From Halioglobus maricola (GTDB lineage Bacteria; Pseudomonadota; Gammaproteobacteria; Pseudomonadales; Halieaceae): DNA of 64,000 nt. The position numbers and the translations under genes were made by a program. Shown here piece by piece: positions 18,494-26,957 of this stretch. The DNA is taken from assembly GCF_009388985.1 (NCBI RefSeq), contig NZ_CP036422.1:3114501-3178500 (forward strand). The letters are read 5' to 3'. A model generated the notes under the pieces. It searched no databases and had not been told where the DNA came from. It saw only the letters and a list, made by a program, of their open reading frames with translations. Within the stretch, counting starts at the first letter, position 1. Each line of letters starts with the position of its first letter.

Positions 18494-19540
18494 TTAGCCG
18501 AAGGTGCCATCGGCACCCAGTGCCGCGCCCTCAGCAAAAATATGTTGTGCCACGCGCTCCTTGTGGAATGCGGCGTCGCCCCAGGTATTGGCCAGAGCCC
18601 AGGCCTTTTTCATGAAAATATGCAGATCCACCTCCCAGGTGTACCCCATCGCGCCATGCACCTGAATACAGTTCTTGGCTGCCAGACTGGCCGCTTCACA
18701 AGCGACCAATTTCGCCTGGGAGACCGCGTGTGAGGCAATCTCTTCCCCGCCCGCAATCGCATAGGCAGCGCGATGGACCGGCGCTTTGGCGTACTCCAGG
18801 CGAACGGCAACATTCGCCATGTGGTGCTTCACCGCCTGGAAAGCACCAATCGCCTGGCCAAATTGCTGACGCTCACTGGTGTACTGCACCGAAATATCAA
18901 TCATCCGCTGGGCAAGACCCAGAGCCTGGGCAGCAGCGCCGAGAGCACCGCGATTTCGCGTGGCTTCAAGCAGCGTGGATGCCTCATCGCCAGTCGCCAC
19001 CGCGGCGACGCCGTCATTGACCGTCAGGCTGAACAGCTTGCGTGACGGGTCTACCGACTCGTTGAACTGCAAAGTCATCTGTTCCGGCGTCAGCGCAAAC
19101 CACTTTCCATCGGTGTACCACAGCACGAGATCGGCGACATGGGCGTCTTCCGCCAGCATATTCTGCTCGATGCCTGCCACCACACGCGCTTCACCTGCGG
19201 CCACTTTCGGTAACCACAGCTCCGCCAGCTCTCCCCCCATCGCCTGCAACAAGGGAACCGCCACCAGCACGGTATTGACCAGAGGTTCGGGCAGGGCGAC
19301 ATAGCCGCACTCCTGCGCCAGCAGTACGAAATCGAGTTCGCTCATGCCGAGACCGCCATGCGCTTCAGGCACCGTCAAGCCTGTTAATCCGAGCTCAGCC
19401 AGTTGCGCCCACAATTCGGGACTGCGGCCTGTTTCGGTTTCCCAACTGGCACGAATCCGCTCCGGTGTGATTTCGTTCATGAGGAAATCGCGCACCGATT
19501 CCTGAAACAACAGTTGGTCTTCAGTAAACGTGAAATCCAT
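18494..19540 (-). CDS. Acyl-CoA dehydrogenase, small subunit type (FadE32/33-like)
   Basis: This 348-residue acyl-CoA dehydrogenase family protein has a shortened and divergent middle domain, with a conserved C-terminal domain (TSERQQFGQAIGAFQAVKHHMA, QVHGAMGYTWEVDLHIFMKKA). It follows the FadE31-like gene by three bases. In mycobacteria FadE31 pairs with FadE32 or FadE33, and this protein is the natural counterpart. It probably acts in oxidation of the methyl-branched CoA ester left after ring C opening. The pairing is inferred from gene order. Confidence 0.87.
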   Translation of the reverse strand: MDFTFTEDQLLFQESVRDFLMNEITPERIRASWETETGRSPELWAQLAELGLTGLTVPEAHGGLGMSELDFVLLAQECGYVALPEPLVNTVLVAVPLLQAMGGELAELWLPKVAAGEARVVAGIEQNMLAEDAHVADLVLWYTDGKWFALTPEQMTLQFNESVDPSRKLFSLTVNDGVAAVATGDEASTLLEATRNRGALGAAAQALGLAQRMIDISVQYTSERQQFGQAIGAFQAVKHHMANVAVRLEYAKAPVHRAAYAIAGGEEIASHAVSQAKLVACEAASLAAKNCIQVHGAMGYTWEVDLHIFMKKAWALANTWGDAAFHKERVAQHIFAEGAALGADGTFG

Positions 19541-19543
19541 GGC

Positions 19544-20710
19544 TTACTTCCTCGGCATTCCGAGCATGCGCTCGGCAATAATGTTTCTCTGGACTTCGTT
19601 GGTACCGGCATAGATGGGCCCAGACTGGGAGAACAACCAACCATCCAGCCAGCTGCCTACGCCTACCGCATCCGGTGCATGGGGCAGCAGTTCGGCGCGG
19701 GCACCGAGAATACTCATGGCGGTGGCGTGCATATCTTGGTCGAGTTCGGACCAGAATATTTTGTTGGTGGATGACTCAGCGCCGATCTTGCCCCCCTTGT
19801 TCAGGCGACAGGCTGTCTGGTAGGTTGTCAGGCAATAGCTCTCCGCCGCCATGTAGGCACTTATCACCGCATCCTTGACGGCCGGATCACGCTCGGCAAC
19901 TGCACGGTTTTCACGATAAAGCTCTACAAGGCGTCGCGCAGTCTCCTGGAAGCGTGCCGGAGAACGCAGCATCAGGCCTCGTTCAAAACCGGCAGTGGCC
20001 ATGGCCACACTCCATCCTGCACCCTCGTCACCAAGGCGATTTGAGACATCCACTTCAACATTGTCGAAGAAGATTTCAGCAAAACCAGGCAAGCCATCCA
20101 GCTGTGGAATCGGCCGCACAGTGATACCCGGCGAATCCAGTGGCACGAGGATAAAAGTCAGACCCCGGTGGCGCTCGGAGTCAGGGTCAGTGCGAAACAT
20201 GCCAAAGCACCAGTCCGCCCACACCGCGCGAGTAGACCAGGTTTTCTGGCCATTGATAATGTATTTGTCGCCTTCAAGCTTCGCAGTGGAACGAATCGCT
20301 GCCATATCGGAACCAGCGTTAGGCTCCGACCAGCCCTGGGCCCATACCTCTTCGCCATTCGCCATCTTGGGCAGGATCCGGGCTTTCTGTTCTTCGGTAC
20401 CGTATTCCATCAGCGTGGGCCCGAGCAGGAAAATACCATTCTGGTTAACCCGCAATGGCGCGCGAGACTTGTAGTACTCTTCCTCGAAGATCAGCCACTC
20501 GATCAGGTCGCAGGCGCGCCCCCCTAGCTCTTCGGGCCAGGTCACCATGCCCCAGCAGCCCGCATTCAGTTTCGCTTCCCACTCGCGGTGCTGCTCGAAA
20601 CCCTCAGCGGTGTCGAAAGTCGTCAGCGGCTCGGCAGGTACGTTCGCCGCAAGCCAGCTGCGCACTTCTTCACGGAAGGCGTTTTGTTTCTCGGTAAAAT
20701 TAAGATCCAT
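19544..20710 (-). CDS. fadE31: FadE31-like acyl-CoA dehydrogenase
   Basis: This 388-residue flavoprotein has WAQGWSEPNAGSDMAAIRST, NGQKTWSTRA, ERGLMLRSPARFQETA, GAESSTNKIFWSELD and GPIYAGTNEVQRNIIAERMLG. This set matches remembered FadE31 (Rv3562). The ATG at 20710 begins with the typical MDLNFTEKQ. It is the larger partner of the short dehydrogenase downstream and lies nine bases after the echA20 homologue. Confidence 0.9.
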   Translation of the reverse strand: MDLNFTEKQNAFREEVRSWLAANVPAEPLTTFDTAEGFEQHREWEAKLNAGCWGMVTWPEELGGRACDLIEWLIFEEEYYKSRAPLRVNQNGIFLLGPTLMEYGTEEQKARILPKMANGEEVWAQGWSEPNAGSDMAAIRSTAKLEGDKYIINGQKTWSTRAVWADWCFGMFRTDPDSERHRGLTFILVPLDSPGITVRPIPQLDGLPGFAEIFFDNVEVDVSNRLGDEGAGWSVAMATAGFERGLMLRSPARFQETARRLVELYRENRAVAERDPAVKDAVISAYMAAESYCLTTYQTACRLNKGGKIGAESSTNKIFWSELDQDMHATAMSILGARAELLPHAPDAVGVGSWLDGWLFSQSGPIYAGTNEVQRNIIAERMLGMPRK

Positions 20711-20719
20711 AATTGTTCT

Positions 20720-21472
20720 CTAGAATTTGGCGTCGCGCTTTTCGACAAAAGCGTCGCGAGATTCCTGGGAGTCACCTGCGGTATAGGCTTCCAGGGTAAA
20801 GCCCTGCTCCCACCGGTATTTGTCTTCCAGGTTACCGTCCTCAATACCCGTGAGAGCCTCCTTCGCCAGCTTGACCATGGCGGGAGATTTCTCGGCTATT
20901 TTCGCCGCGATTTCGCGCGCGGTAGCCATCAGATCATTCAGCGGCACAACCTTTTCAACTGCGCCCAGACGATAGGCCTCCTGAGCGTCGATAAACTCGC
21001 CGGTAAAATACATGTAGCGAACTTTCTGCACCGGGAACATGCGCTGCAGGTGTGCGCCGCCACCCATGGCGCCACGGTCGATCTCGGGCACACCAAAACG
21101 GGCACACTCTGAACACACAATGATGTCTGCTGCGCCCGCCATACCGATACCGCCGCCGAGCACAAAGTTGTGCAACGCAACGATTACCGGCTTGGGATTG
21201 CGATGGATGGCGCGGAAGGTTTCGTAATTGCCCTTGTTAACATCGACAATCTTGCTGCCATCCGCGGCGAGTTCCTTGATATCAACGCCGGCGCAAAAAC
21301 CTTTGCTGGCGGAACCAATTACAATCACACGGACGTCATCATTCGCGCCGAGTGCATCGATTTCGTCGGCAATGGCAAACCAGCCGGCACTGTCAAAGGC
21401 GTTCACCGGCGGATGATCGAGCATCATTTCAGCGATGCCGTGTTCAATACTGGTGGTAAAGGGCTTGGTCAT
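20720..21472 (-). CDS. echA20: EchA20-like crotonase (ring D hydrolase of steroid catabolism)
   Basis: This 250-residue crotonase-fold protein has the oxyanion-hole regions FCAGVDIKEL and NFVLGGGIGMAG, and EIDRGAMGGGAHLQRMFP where ordinary hydratases carry their second catalytic glutamate. These match remembered EchA20 (Rv3550), which hydrolyses ring D of HIEC-CoA rather than hydrating a double bond. The ATG at 21472 has GGGAG seven bases before it; a TTG two codons earlier is less likely. It sits directly after ipdC. Confidence 0.88.
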   Translation of the reverse strand: MTKPFTTSIEHGIAEMMLDHPPVNAFDSAGWFAIADEIDALGANDDVRVIVIGSASKGFCAGVDIKELAADGSKIVDVNKGNYETFRAIHRNPKPVIVALHNFVLGGGIGMAGAADIIVCSECARFGVPEIDRGAMGGGAHLQRMFPVQKVRYMYFTGEFIDAQEAYRLGAVEKVVPLNDLMATAREIAAKIAEKSPAMVKLAKEALTGIEDGNLEDKYRWEQGFTLEAYTAGDSQESRDAFVEKRDAKF

Positions 21473-21485
21473 CGTCAACTCCCTG

Positions 21486-22550
21486 TTAATTGACCCGCTG
21501 GGCGAGTATTTTGAGCCGCTCTTCAGCTTCGCTCACAATAGAATTCATCAGCTCTTCACAGCTGAGCAGTTGGTCGATCACACCGGCTACCTGCCCCGAG
21601 GGCAATACGCCTTCAGACGGTTGCCCATCGACCATGGCTTTCTGGATAATCATCGGCGCATTGGCCGACATCATGGCCTGCGAGGTCGTAATGTCGGCGT
21701 CCTTGTGCATTTGCCAGGCCGACTTCAGCAGGCTGGTGAACGTAGCGCCGGTATGCTCACGAAAGGCGAGGCCATTGCGCAAAGCGATGATCAGCTTCTG
21801 CAGTGGTCCGGCCTTCTCCAGGCCCGCGAGTAGTTCATTCATGATCATGCGCTGCGGCAGACCATCCATCGCCCGGGAAACAATGATCGCGCCCGGATTG
21901 TTGCAATCGATGTAGCGCTGCAAGGTTTCCCGCGGCACCGGGCTCTCCTCGGTCATGAGGAAACGTGTACCCATCGCAATCCCATCGGCGCCCCAGGAAA
22001 GCGCAGCGGTAAGGCCGCGGCCATCTTTGAAGCCACCGGCGGCGACCACTGGCACTTTGTCGCCAACAGCATCCACAATTTGCGGAATCAGCAGTGTGGT
22101 GGGTATGGCGCCAGTATGGCCACCGCCCTCGCCACCCTGCACTGTGACCACGTCGGCGCCGAGTTCCACCGCTTTGATGGCGTGTTTCGGTAAACCCACG
22201 GTCGGCATGCAGACAACGCCGGCGTCCTTTAACTTGCCGATCAACTCGGGACCCGGAGAGCGCGAATAACTCACGGCCTTCACGCCGTGGCGAATAACCA
22301 TGTCGACAATGTCAGCCGCGTTGGGCTGGTACATGTGGAAGTTCACACCAAAAGGCTTAGCGGTGAGATCCTTTACCCGCAAGATATCCCGTTCCATTTC
22401 ATCGGCGGGAATAGTCGCACCAGCCAGAAAGCCGAAACCGCCAGCGTTGCAGCTGCCTGCTACCAGCCTGGGATCAGCCACCCAACCCATCGCGGTTTGC
22501 ACGATGGGGTATTGGCAGCCAAGTAGTTCTGTCAATCGCGTCTGGAGCAT
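21486..22550 (-). CDS. ipdC: IpdC-like flavin oxidoreductase (nitronate monooxygenase family)
   Basis: This 354-residue TIM-barrel protein of the 2-nitropropane dioxygenase family has PIVQTAMGWVADPRL at the start, VQGGEGGGHTG, VPVVAAGGFKDGRG and GADGIAMGTRFLMTEESPVP for FMN binding. In Mycobacterium and Rhodococcus the family member in this operon, IpdC, oxidises the HIP-derived CoA ester before EchA20 acts. The context here is the same (ipdA-ipdB-ipdC-echA20), so a nitronate-detoxifying role is unlikely. It follows ipdB by three bases. Confidence 0.9.
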   Translation of the reverse strand: MLQTRLTELLGCQYPIVQTAMGWVADPRLVAGSCNAGGFGFLAGATIPADEMERDILRVKDLTAKPFGVNFHMYQPNAADIVDMVIRHGVKAVSYSRSPGPELIGKLKDAGVVCMPTVGLPKHAIKAVELGADVVTVQGGEGGGHTGAIPTTLLIPQIVDAVGDKVPVVAAGGFKDGRGLTAALSWGADGIAMGTRFLMTEESPVPRETLQRYIDCNNPGAIIVSRAMDGLPQRMIMNELLAGLEKAGPLQKLIIALRNGLAFREHTGATFTSLLKSAWQMHKDADITTSQAMMSANAPMIIQKAMVDGQPSEGVLPSGQVAGVIDQLLSCEELMNSIVSEAEERLKILAQRVN

Positions 22551-22553
22551 GAC

Positions 22554-23354
22554 CTAGCCGCGCTCCCCGGCGGGATTGTCCTTAATCTGATAGGCGCGCT
22601 GATTATGCGGATCCATCTCAGCGATGATGGCCAGCTGCTCCAGGGTAGGTGCTTCGGTGGTGGGTATATCACCCTCAACAAAGACCGGATAGGCGGTGTT
22701 CTCCTGCACCTGCGCAGCGGTGATTCCCGGATGCAGGGACACCAGCCGCACCTGATGATCAGGGCCACCAAAATCCATGACGCACAGATCGGTGACAATC
22801 AGGCGGATATCGATATCGTCGAGACTGTGCCCTTTGGGCAAGCGCTCAGGGTTGTAACCAATGGACGATACGAAATCACACTCACCTTCCATGAACACGC
22901 GCGTGTTATGGCTGGGAACGAAAAAGCTATTGGGATGTGAAATAGAGTTTCCCGGGAAGCCGCGGGCGCCCAGCATCATCACCTTGGGGGCCTCGTAGGT
23001 CCCGCCCAACGCGGACGTGTTGGTCTGCCCGTATTTGTCGATCTGGGTAGGACCCAACATCGCGTGACGCCGCCCGCTCCAGACATTGTCAAAGATACGG
23101 GAGAAGCCCATCCAACTCTCATTGGCTTGCACGTGGTCGTCACCGCGCTTGCCGATGGGATTAGGCTCGCTCAGCATCCAGGCTTCTGAGTCAGTCATCA
23201 TCAGATCCGGATTCGATGTCTTCATCGCCAGGCTGGCTGCCAGGCGTGGAATCACGCCAATGCCCGTGGCGAGTACTTCGCCGTCATTCGCAAAAGCCTT
23301 GCTTGCGGCCACGATGCAAAGTTCGGCCAGGGTGTAATCGCTTGCTACAGTCAT
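22554..23354 (-). CDS. ipdB: IpdB, beta subunit of ring C-opening CoA hydrolase
   Basis: This 266-residue protein of the class I CoA-transferase beta type has LATGIGVIPRLAASLA, MLGPTQIDKYGQTNTS, GARGFPGNS and TDLCVMDF. IpdAB looks like a CoA transferase but opens ring C of COCHEA-CoA hydrolytically in steroid degraders. The gene lies 17 bases after ipdA. Automatic annotation would probably call it a glutaconate or 3-oxoacid CoA-transferase subunit; the operon argues for IpdB. Confidence 0.9.
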   Translation of the reverse strand: MTVASDYTLAELCIVAASKAFANDGEVLATGIGVIPRLAASLAMKTSNPDLMMTDSEAWMLSEPNPIGKRGDDHVQANESWMGFSRIFDNVWSGRRHAMLGPTQIDKYGQTNTSALGGTYEAPKVMMLGARGFPGNSISHPNSFFVPSHNTRVFMEGECDFVSSIGYNPERLPKGHSLDDIDIRLIVTDLCVMDFGGPDHQVRLVSLHPGITAAQVQENTAYPVFVEGDIPTTEAPTLEQLAIIAEMDPHNQRAYQIKDNPAGERG

Positions 23355-23371
23355 TTCTCTCTCCTCGCCGA

Positions 23372-24247
23372 TCAGTAAGTGGGCAGTTCAATGGCACGGA
23401 TAGCGTCAAGGCCACCCACATTCTGCTGATATTCTTCCTCATTGGCTCCGAGGAACGTGTCCAGATACCCCTGAAACCCGGTCTCCTCCTTCGCGGAACC
23501 GGTATATGCCTTGAAGTGCGGCACATCAAAACCGTACGCCGGTGAGCAGGAAGTCGGATGAGCCCCGCCGGCAATTTCAACCACACCAGTGGTCTGGGAG
23601 CGTTCCCAGTGCACCAGGCGAGCCTGGGCAGGGTCGTGGAAGTATTGGCTATCTACCATCTCGTCACAGGAGACGAAGGTCTTGTCGGCAGCACGAGCAA
23701 ACCAGTCATCCATATAATGGTCCGGCCCGGCTATCTGACACACACCCCGGTCATCAGCCCGGTCGGCATGAATGAGCGATACGTCGAGTTTCAGTGCGGG
23801 CATGGCAACCCACTCTTTGTCGTCATAGGGGCTGTCGACAACTTTGATGTCAGGGTTTTTAGTGACGATATCAGTACCCAGCCCCACTTCAGTAGGTATA
23901 TAGGGCACTCCCCAGGCGGCAGCGCGCAGGCCCAGCAACATCATGCCTTCGTCGATTTCCATCACCTCGATAGAGCCAGACTGACGCGCTTTGCGGAAGT
24001 AGGGTTCAAGAGGAATAAAATCCAGCGATACAAAGGCAAAAACCACCTTCTTTACTTTGCCCGCTGCACACAGCATACCCACGTCGGCACCGCCGTAGGA
24101 CACGATAGTCAGGTCCTTGATATCGGAGCGCAGAATCTCCCGCACCAGAGCCATGGGTTTACGCCGGGGGCCCCAGCCGCCAATACCGATGGTCATACCA
24201 TCTTCCAGTTGGGCGACGACGTCAGCCGCTGTCATCTGCTTGTTCAT
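23372..24247 (-). CDS. ipdA: IpdA, alpha subunit of ring C-opening CoA hydrolase
   Basis: This 291-residue CoA-transferase-like alpha subunit has GIGGWGPRRKPMALVREIL, VSYGGADVGMLCAAGKVK, FVSLD and MEIDEGMM. The glutamate of DEGMM (E100) stands where I expect the essential glutamate of IpdA; this is from memory of the family. Together with IpdB it should hydrolyse the last steroid ring. It begins 14 bases after the second AsnC-type regulator and is the first catabolic gene after the regulators. Confidence 0.9.
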   Translation of the reverse strand: MNKQMTAADVVAQLEDGMTIGIGGWGPRRKPMALVREILRSDIKDLTIVSYGGADVGMLCAAGKVKKVVFAFVSLDFIPLEPYFRKARQSGSIEVMEIDEGMMLLGLRAAAWGVPYIPTEVGLGTDIVTKNPDIKVVDSPYDDKEWVAMPALKLDVSLIHADRADDRGVCQIAGPDHYMDDWFARAADKTFVSCDEMVDSQYFHDPAQARLVHWERSQTTGVVEIAGGAHPTSCSPAYGFDVPHFKAYTGSAKEETGFQGYLDTFLGANEEEYQQNVGGLDAIRAIELPTY

Positions 24248-24261
24248 ATCGTTTTCCTTAC

Positions 24262-24726
24262 TTAACTGACGATCCGCGCCATGCGGTAATCGTGCTTGAT
24301 AAAATTAACCCCGAGCGTGCTTTCTGTGCGCCGCACCCCGTCGATACTAGTGATTCTTGCGTGGACGAACTGGGCCAGGTGTTCAGCATTACGCACCATC
24401 GTGATGGCGAGAATGTCGGAGCGACCGAGCATCACACCTACGAACCCGAGCTCTTCCACTTCTGACAATTTGCTGGCGACCTGCCGGGCCTGATCACTGC
24501 GCTCTACTTCTATCCAGATGTACGCGAGCGCGTGATTTTCGAAACGATCGATATTGGTCACCGCGGTGATGCGCACCTGCTTTTCTTCTTCCATGCGCTT
24601 GATCCGCGCGCGCACCGTGCCCTCACTGACGCCCAGACTCTCGGCAATCTCGCGATTGCTAATCCGTGCATCGGGCGCCAGCCGTTCGACAATAGCCTTG
24701 TCGACTTCGTCGAGCTTACGCGTCAT
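24262..24726 (-). CDS. AsnC/Lrp-family regulator (second of a pair)
   Basis: This 154-residue protein has an N-terminal winged helix-turn-helix (LDEVDKAIVERLAPDARISN, then REIAESLGVSEGTVRARIKR) and a C-terminal RAM ligand-binding domain (VEELGFVGVMLGRSDILA). Such proteins form octamers and bind DNA in response to small ligands, here possibly an acyl-CoA or a HIP derivative. It overlaps the end of its sister gene by 11 bases, so the two are co-translated and may form hetero-oligomers. Lying inside the operon, it probably regulates it. Confidence 0.92.
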   Translation of the reverse strand: MTRKLDEVDKAIVERLAPDARISNREIAESLGVSEGTVRARIKRMEEEKQVRITAVTNIDRFENHALAYIWIEVERSDQARQVASKLSEVEELGFVGVMLGRSDILAITMVRNAEHLAQFVHARITSIDGVRRTESTLGVNFIKHDYRMARIVS

Positions 24727-25213
24727 GGAATGGCACCCAGTCCGGCTGATTCTTGAGTACGTCCACCGCGAGTGAAGGGGTCAGCTTGCACACTCCAGCA
24801 AGCGTCGCCAGCGTCTCACTGAGCAGGGTATTCAGGCCCTGCTGGTCGGCGGCGACAACGAGGATTTCTATATCGTGGGTGCCCACCACTGCGTTCACCG
24901 AGAACACTTCCGGTATCTGTGCGAGTTCGCGCGCCACCTCTTCCGGTGCCCTGCCCTCTACCTGAACCCCGACGGCGAGCAACATATCGAAACCTGCCGC
25001 CTGGGTGTCGGTTACCGCTACCACGCGCATGGTGTTGGTTTCTTCCAGCCGGCGAACCCGGCTGCGCACCGTGGCTTCGGTAATGTTCAATTCACGTGCG
25101 ATGGCGCGATATGGCATGCGGCCATCCGTACGCAATAATTCGATGATTCCGATGTCCGTCTCGTCCAGGTCGATGGATGGCCCGGAGTTATCGGTGCTGG
25201 CAGCGAAATTCAC
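24716..25213 (-). CDS. AsnC/Lrp-family regulator (first of a pair)
   Basis: This 165-residue protein has an N-terminal extension of about 17 residues, a helix-turn-helix (LDETDIGIIELLRTDGRMPYR, then AIARELNITEATVRSRVRRL) and a RAM domain (FSVNAVVGTHDIEILVVAAD). Its GTG start overlaps the fadD3 stop as GTGA and has AGGAG seven bases before it. It differs clearly from its neighbour, so the pair is an old duplication. A role as regulator of the surrounding catabolic operon is inferred from position. Confidence 0.92.
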   Translation of the reverse strand: MNFAASTDNSGPSIDLDETDIGIIELLRTDGRMPYRAIARELNITEATVRSRVRRLEETNTMRVVAVTDTQAAGFDMLLAVGVQVEGRAPEEVARELAQIPEVFSVNAVVGTHDIEILVVAADQQGLNTLLSETLATLAGVCKLTPSLAVDVLKNQPDWVPFHDA

Positions 25214-26805
25214 CGTGACTCCTCAGCGGCCAGATCACGCAATTTGTTTTTAAGGATTTTTCCGCCTGCGTTCATGGGAAACTCTTGAAGGAACCCCACG
25301 CTACGAGGCACTTTGTAGTTCGCCATCTGCTCACGCGACCAGGCGATAACCGCAGCCTCGTCAATATCAACACCAGCCTCAACCACTATATAGGCATGCG
25401 CCACTTCGCCCATGCGCTCATCGGGAACCCCGATCACCGCAGCGCGCGCTACTCCGGGCATGGAGCAGAGAATGTTCTCTATTTCAGCCGGGTACGTATT
25501 GAATCCACCGACAATGAACATGTCCTTGATGCGATCGGTAATGCGAACATAGCCATCTTCATCCATCACCCCGACATCGCCGGTTTTCAACCAGCCATCC
25601 TCAGTAATGGTCTTGTGCGTTTCCTCGGGGTTATCAAGGTAACCGCGCATAACATTGAAACCCCTGAACCAGATTTCTCCCTCTGCACCTGGAGCGACGG
25701 TATTGCCTTCGCTGTCCACGCACTTCATCTCCACACCATCCATGGCGCGACCAGAACTGTGGGAAATTCGCTCGGCACTGTCATCAGCGCGACAGATGGA
25801 AACCACGCCGCAGGATTCCGTGAGGCCATAGGCGGTAACAACAACTTCAAAGCCGAGTTCACCTCGCATCTGGTCGACCAGCGCCACAGGCACCGGTGCG
25901 GCCCCGGTCACGGCCAGGCGCAAACTGGAAAGATCGAATTCGTGGCGTCGAGGATGGGCTAGCAGTGACTGATAGATCGTCGGAGGGCCAGGGATCATGG
26001 AAATGCGATCGCGAGCGATCTGCGCCAGCACTTCGTCCAAATCAAAACTGCGCACCGGCAGAATATGGGCGCCGCGAATGATTGCAGCCAGCCACCCGGC
26101 CTTATAGCCAAAGGAGTGGAAAAAAGGATTGATCACCAGGTAATTGTCGTCTGCGCGCAGACCAACAGTGGCACTCCAGTTTTCGAAAGTGCGAATGTTC
26201 TGTCCGTGGCAGGTCACCACCCCCTTGGGATTGCCCGTCGTGCCTGACGTGTAGAGAATATCCAGCACATCATCGGGCACAACTTGCGCGGCTCTGGCTG
26301 CCACCTCGCCAGCGGCAATAGCTTCTCCGGCAGCGAGAAAATCCTCCCAGGCCGGGCCGCCCAAACCACCATCGAGCATCACCGTACTCTCCAGAGCCGG
26401 CAGAGATTGGCCCTCGAGTAAAGCAGGGTAATTTACCCCGAGAAATTCCCCCACGGTGAATAGCAACCTTGCGCCACTGGCGTTGAGCACATAGGCCGCT
26501 TCAGCGCCCTTCATCCGGGTATTCAAGGGCACCAGCACACCACCCACTGACTGGGCGCCGAGGGCAGCAATAATCCACTGATAGATATTGGGCGCCCAGA
26601 TCGCGATACGGTCGCCCTTTTCAAGTCCCGCTGCAATAAAAGCCCGGCCAGCCTCGACACGTGCCGCATCGAGCCCCGTATAGCTCAACTGCACATCGCC
26701 ATCGGTAATAGCAGTGCGATCACCGTGCTGGGCAGCGGCTTCGGCCACTAACTGGGGCAGAGTTCGGGGCTGGTAGGAATCCGGCATGGTAGCTGGCGTC
26801 CTCAT
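25210..26805 (-). CDS. fadD3: FadD3-like HIP-CoA ligase
   Basis: This 531-residue adenylate-forming enzyme has the P-loop-like motif YTSGTTGNPKG, FFHSFGYKAGWLA, PGPPTIYQSLL, AYGLTESCGV and the C-terminal hinge and lysine region ITDRIKDMFIVGGFNTYP and NAGGKILK. FHxFGYKAG and PGPPTIYQSLL match remembered FadD3 (Rv3561), which activates the propanoate chain of HIP with CoA, the entry step of the pathway. ATG codons at 26805 and 26787 are both possible; the predicted promoter would leave only about 12 bases before the first. It is the first gene of the operon. Confidence 0.92.
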   Translation of the reverse strand: MRTPATMPDSYQPRTLPQLVAEAAAQHGDRTAITDGDVQLSYTGLDAARVEAGRAFIAAGLEKGDRIAIWAPNIYQWIIAALGAQSVGGVLVPLNTRMKGAEAAYVLNASGARLLFTVGEFLGVNYPALLEGQSLPALESTVMLDGGLGGPAWEDFLAAGEAIAAGEVAARAAQVVPDDVLDILYTSGTTGNPKGVVTCHGQNIRTFENWSATVGLRADDNYLVINPFFHSFGYKAGWLAAIIRGAHILPVRSFDLDEVLAQIARDRISMIPGPPTIYQSLLAHPRRHEFDLSSLRLAVTGAAPVPVALVDQMRGELGFEVVVTAYGLTESCGVVSICRADDSAERISHSSGRAMDGVEMKCVDSEGNTVAPGAEGEIWFRGFNVMRGYLDNPEETHKTITEDGWLKTGDVGVMDEDGYVRITDRIKDMFIVGGFNTYPAEIENILCSMPGVARAAVIGVPDERMGEVAHAYIVVEAGVDIDEAAVIAWSREQMANYKVPRSVGFLQEFPMNAGGKILKNKLRDLAAEESR

Positions 26806-26823
26806 GCAAACAAGTGAGGCGCA

Positions 26824-26852
26824 ATAATAGGCCGCTAGCGGACGAGCAACAA
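26824..26852 (-). promoter_or_regulatory. fadD3: Promoter of the HIP operon
   Basis: On the minus strand TTGTTG (26847-26852) and TATTAT (26824-26829) are separated by exactly 17 bases, a good sigma70 arrangement. The start point would be near 26818. It is the only promoter-like element seen before the operon of 15 genes. Confidence 0.5.
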
Positions 26853-26879
26853 CCGGATTTCGTAACTATTGGTTCAATT

Positions 26880-26930
26880 TTCTACGAATAGCGTTATTTA
26901 TTCTTAAAATTAACGGCGTTATTCGCAGAA
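26880..26930. promoter_or_regulatory. Inverted repeat upstream of the HIP operon promoter
   Basis: TTCTACGAATA (26880-26890) and TATTCGCAGAA (26920-26930) are inverted copies matching at 10 of 11 positions. Shorter matching arms, GCGTTA and TAACGGC, continue inward, and the centre is AT-rich. The element is centred about 88 bases before the predicted start of fadD3 transcription, a usual place for AsnC/Lrp binding. It is a candidate operator for the paired regulators. Confidence 0.5.
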
Positions 26931-26957
26931 GCTCTAAGAATACAGGGGCGCCCGTCT

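Noticed and set aside
21486-22550. Nitronate monooxygenase for nitroalkane detoxification
   Set aside because: The family is right, but the operon position equals that of ipdC in steroid degraders.
22554-24247. Ordinary glutaconate or 3-oxoacid CoA-transferase
   Set aside because: The fold is the same, but the surrounding fadD3, ipdC, echA20 and ipdF homologues and the IpdA-specific stretches favour the hydrolytic IpdAB.
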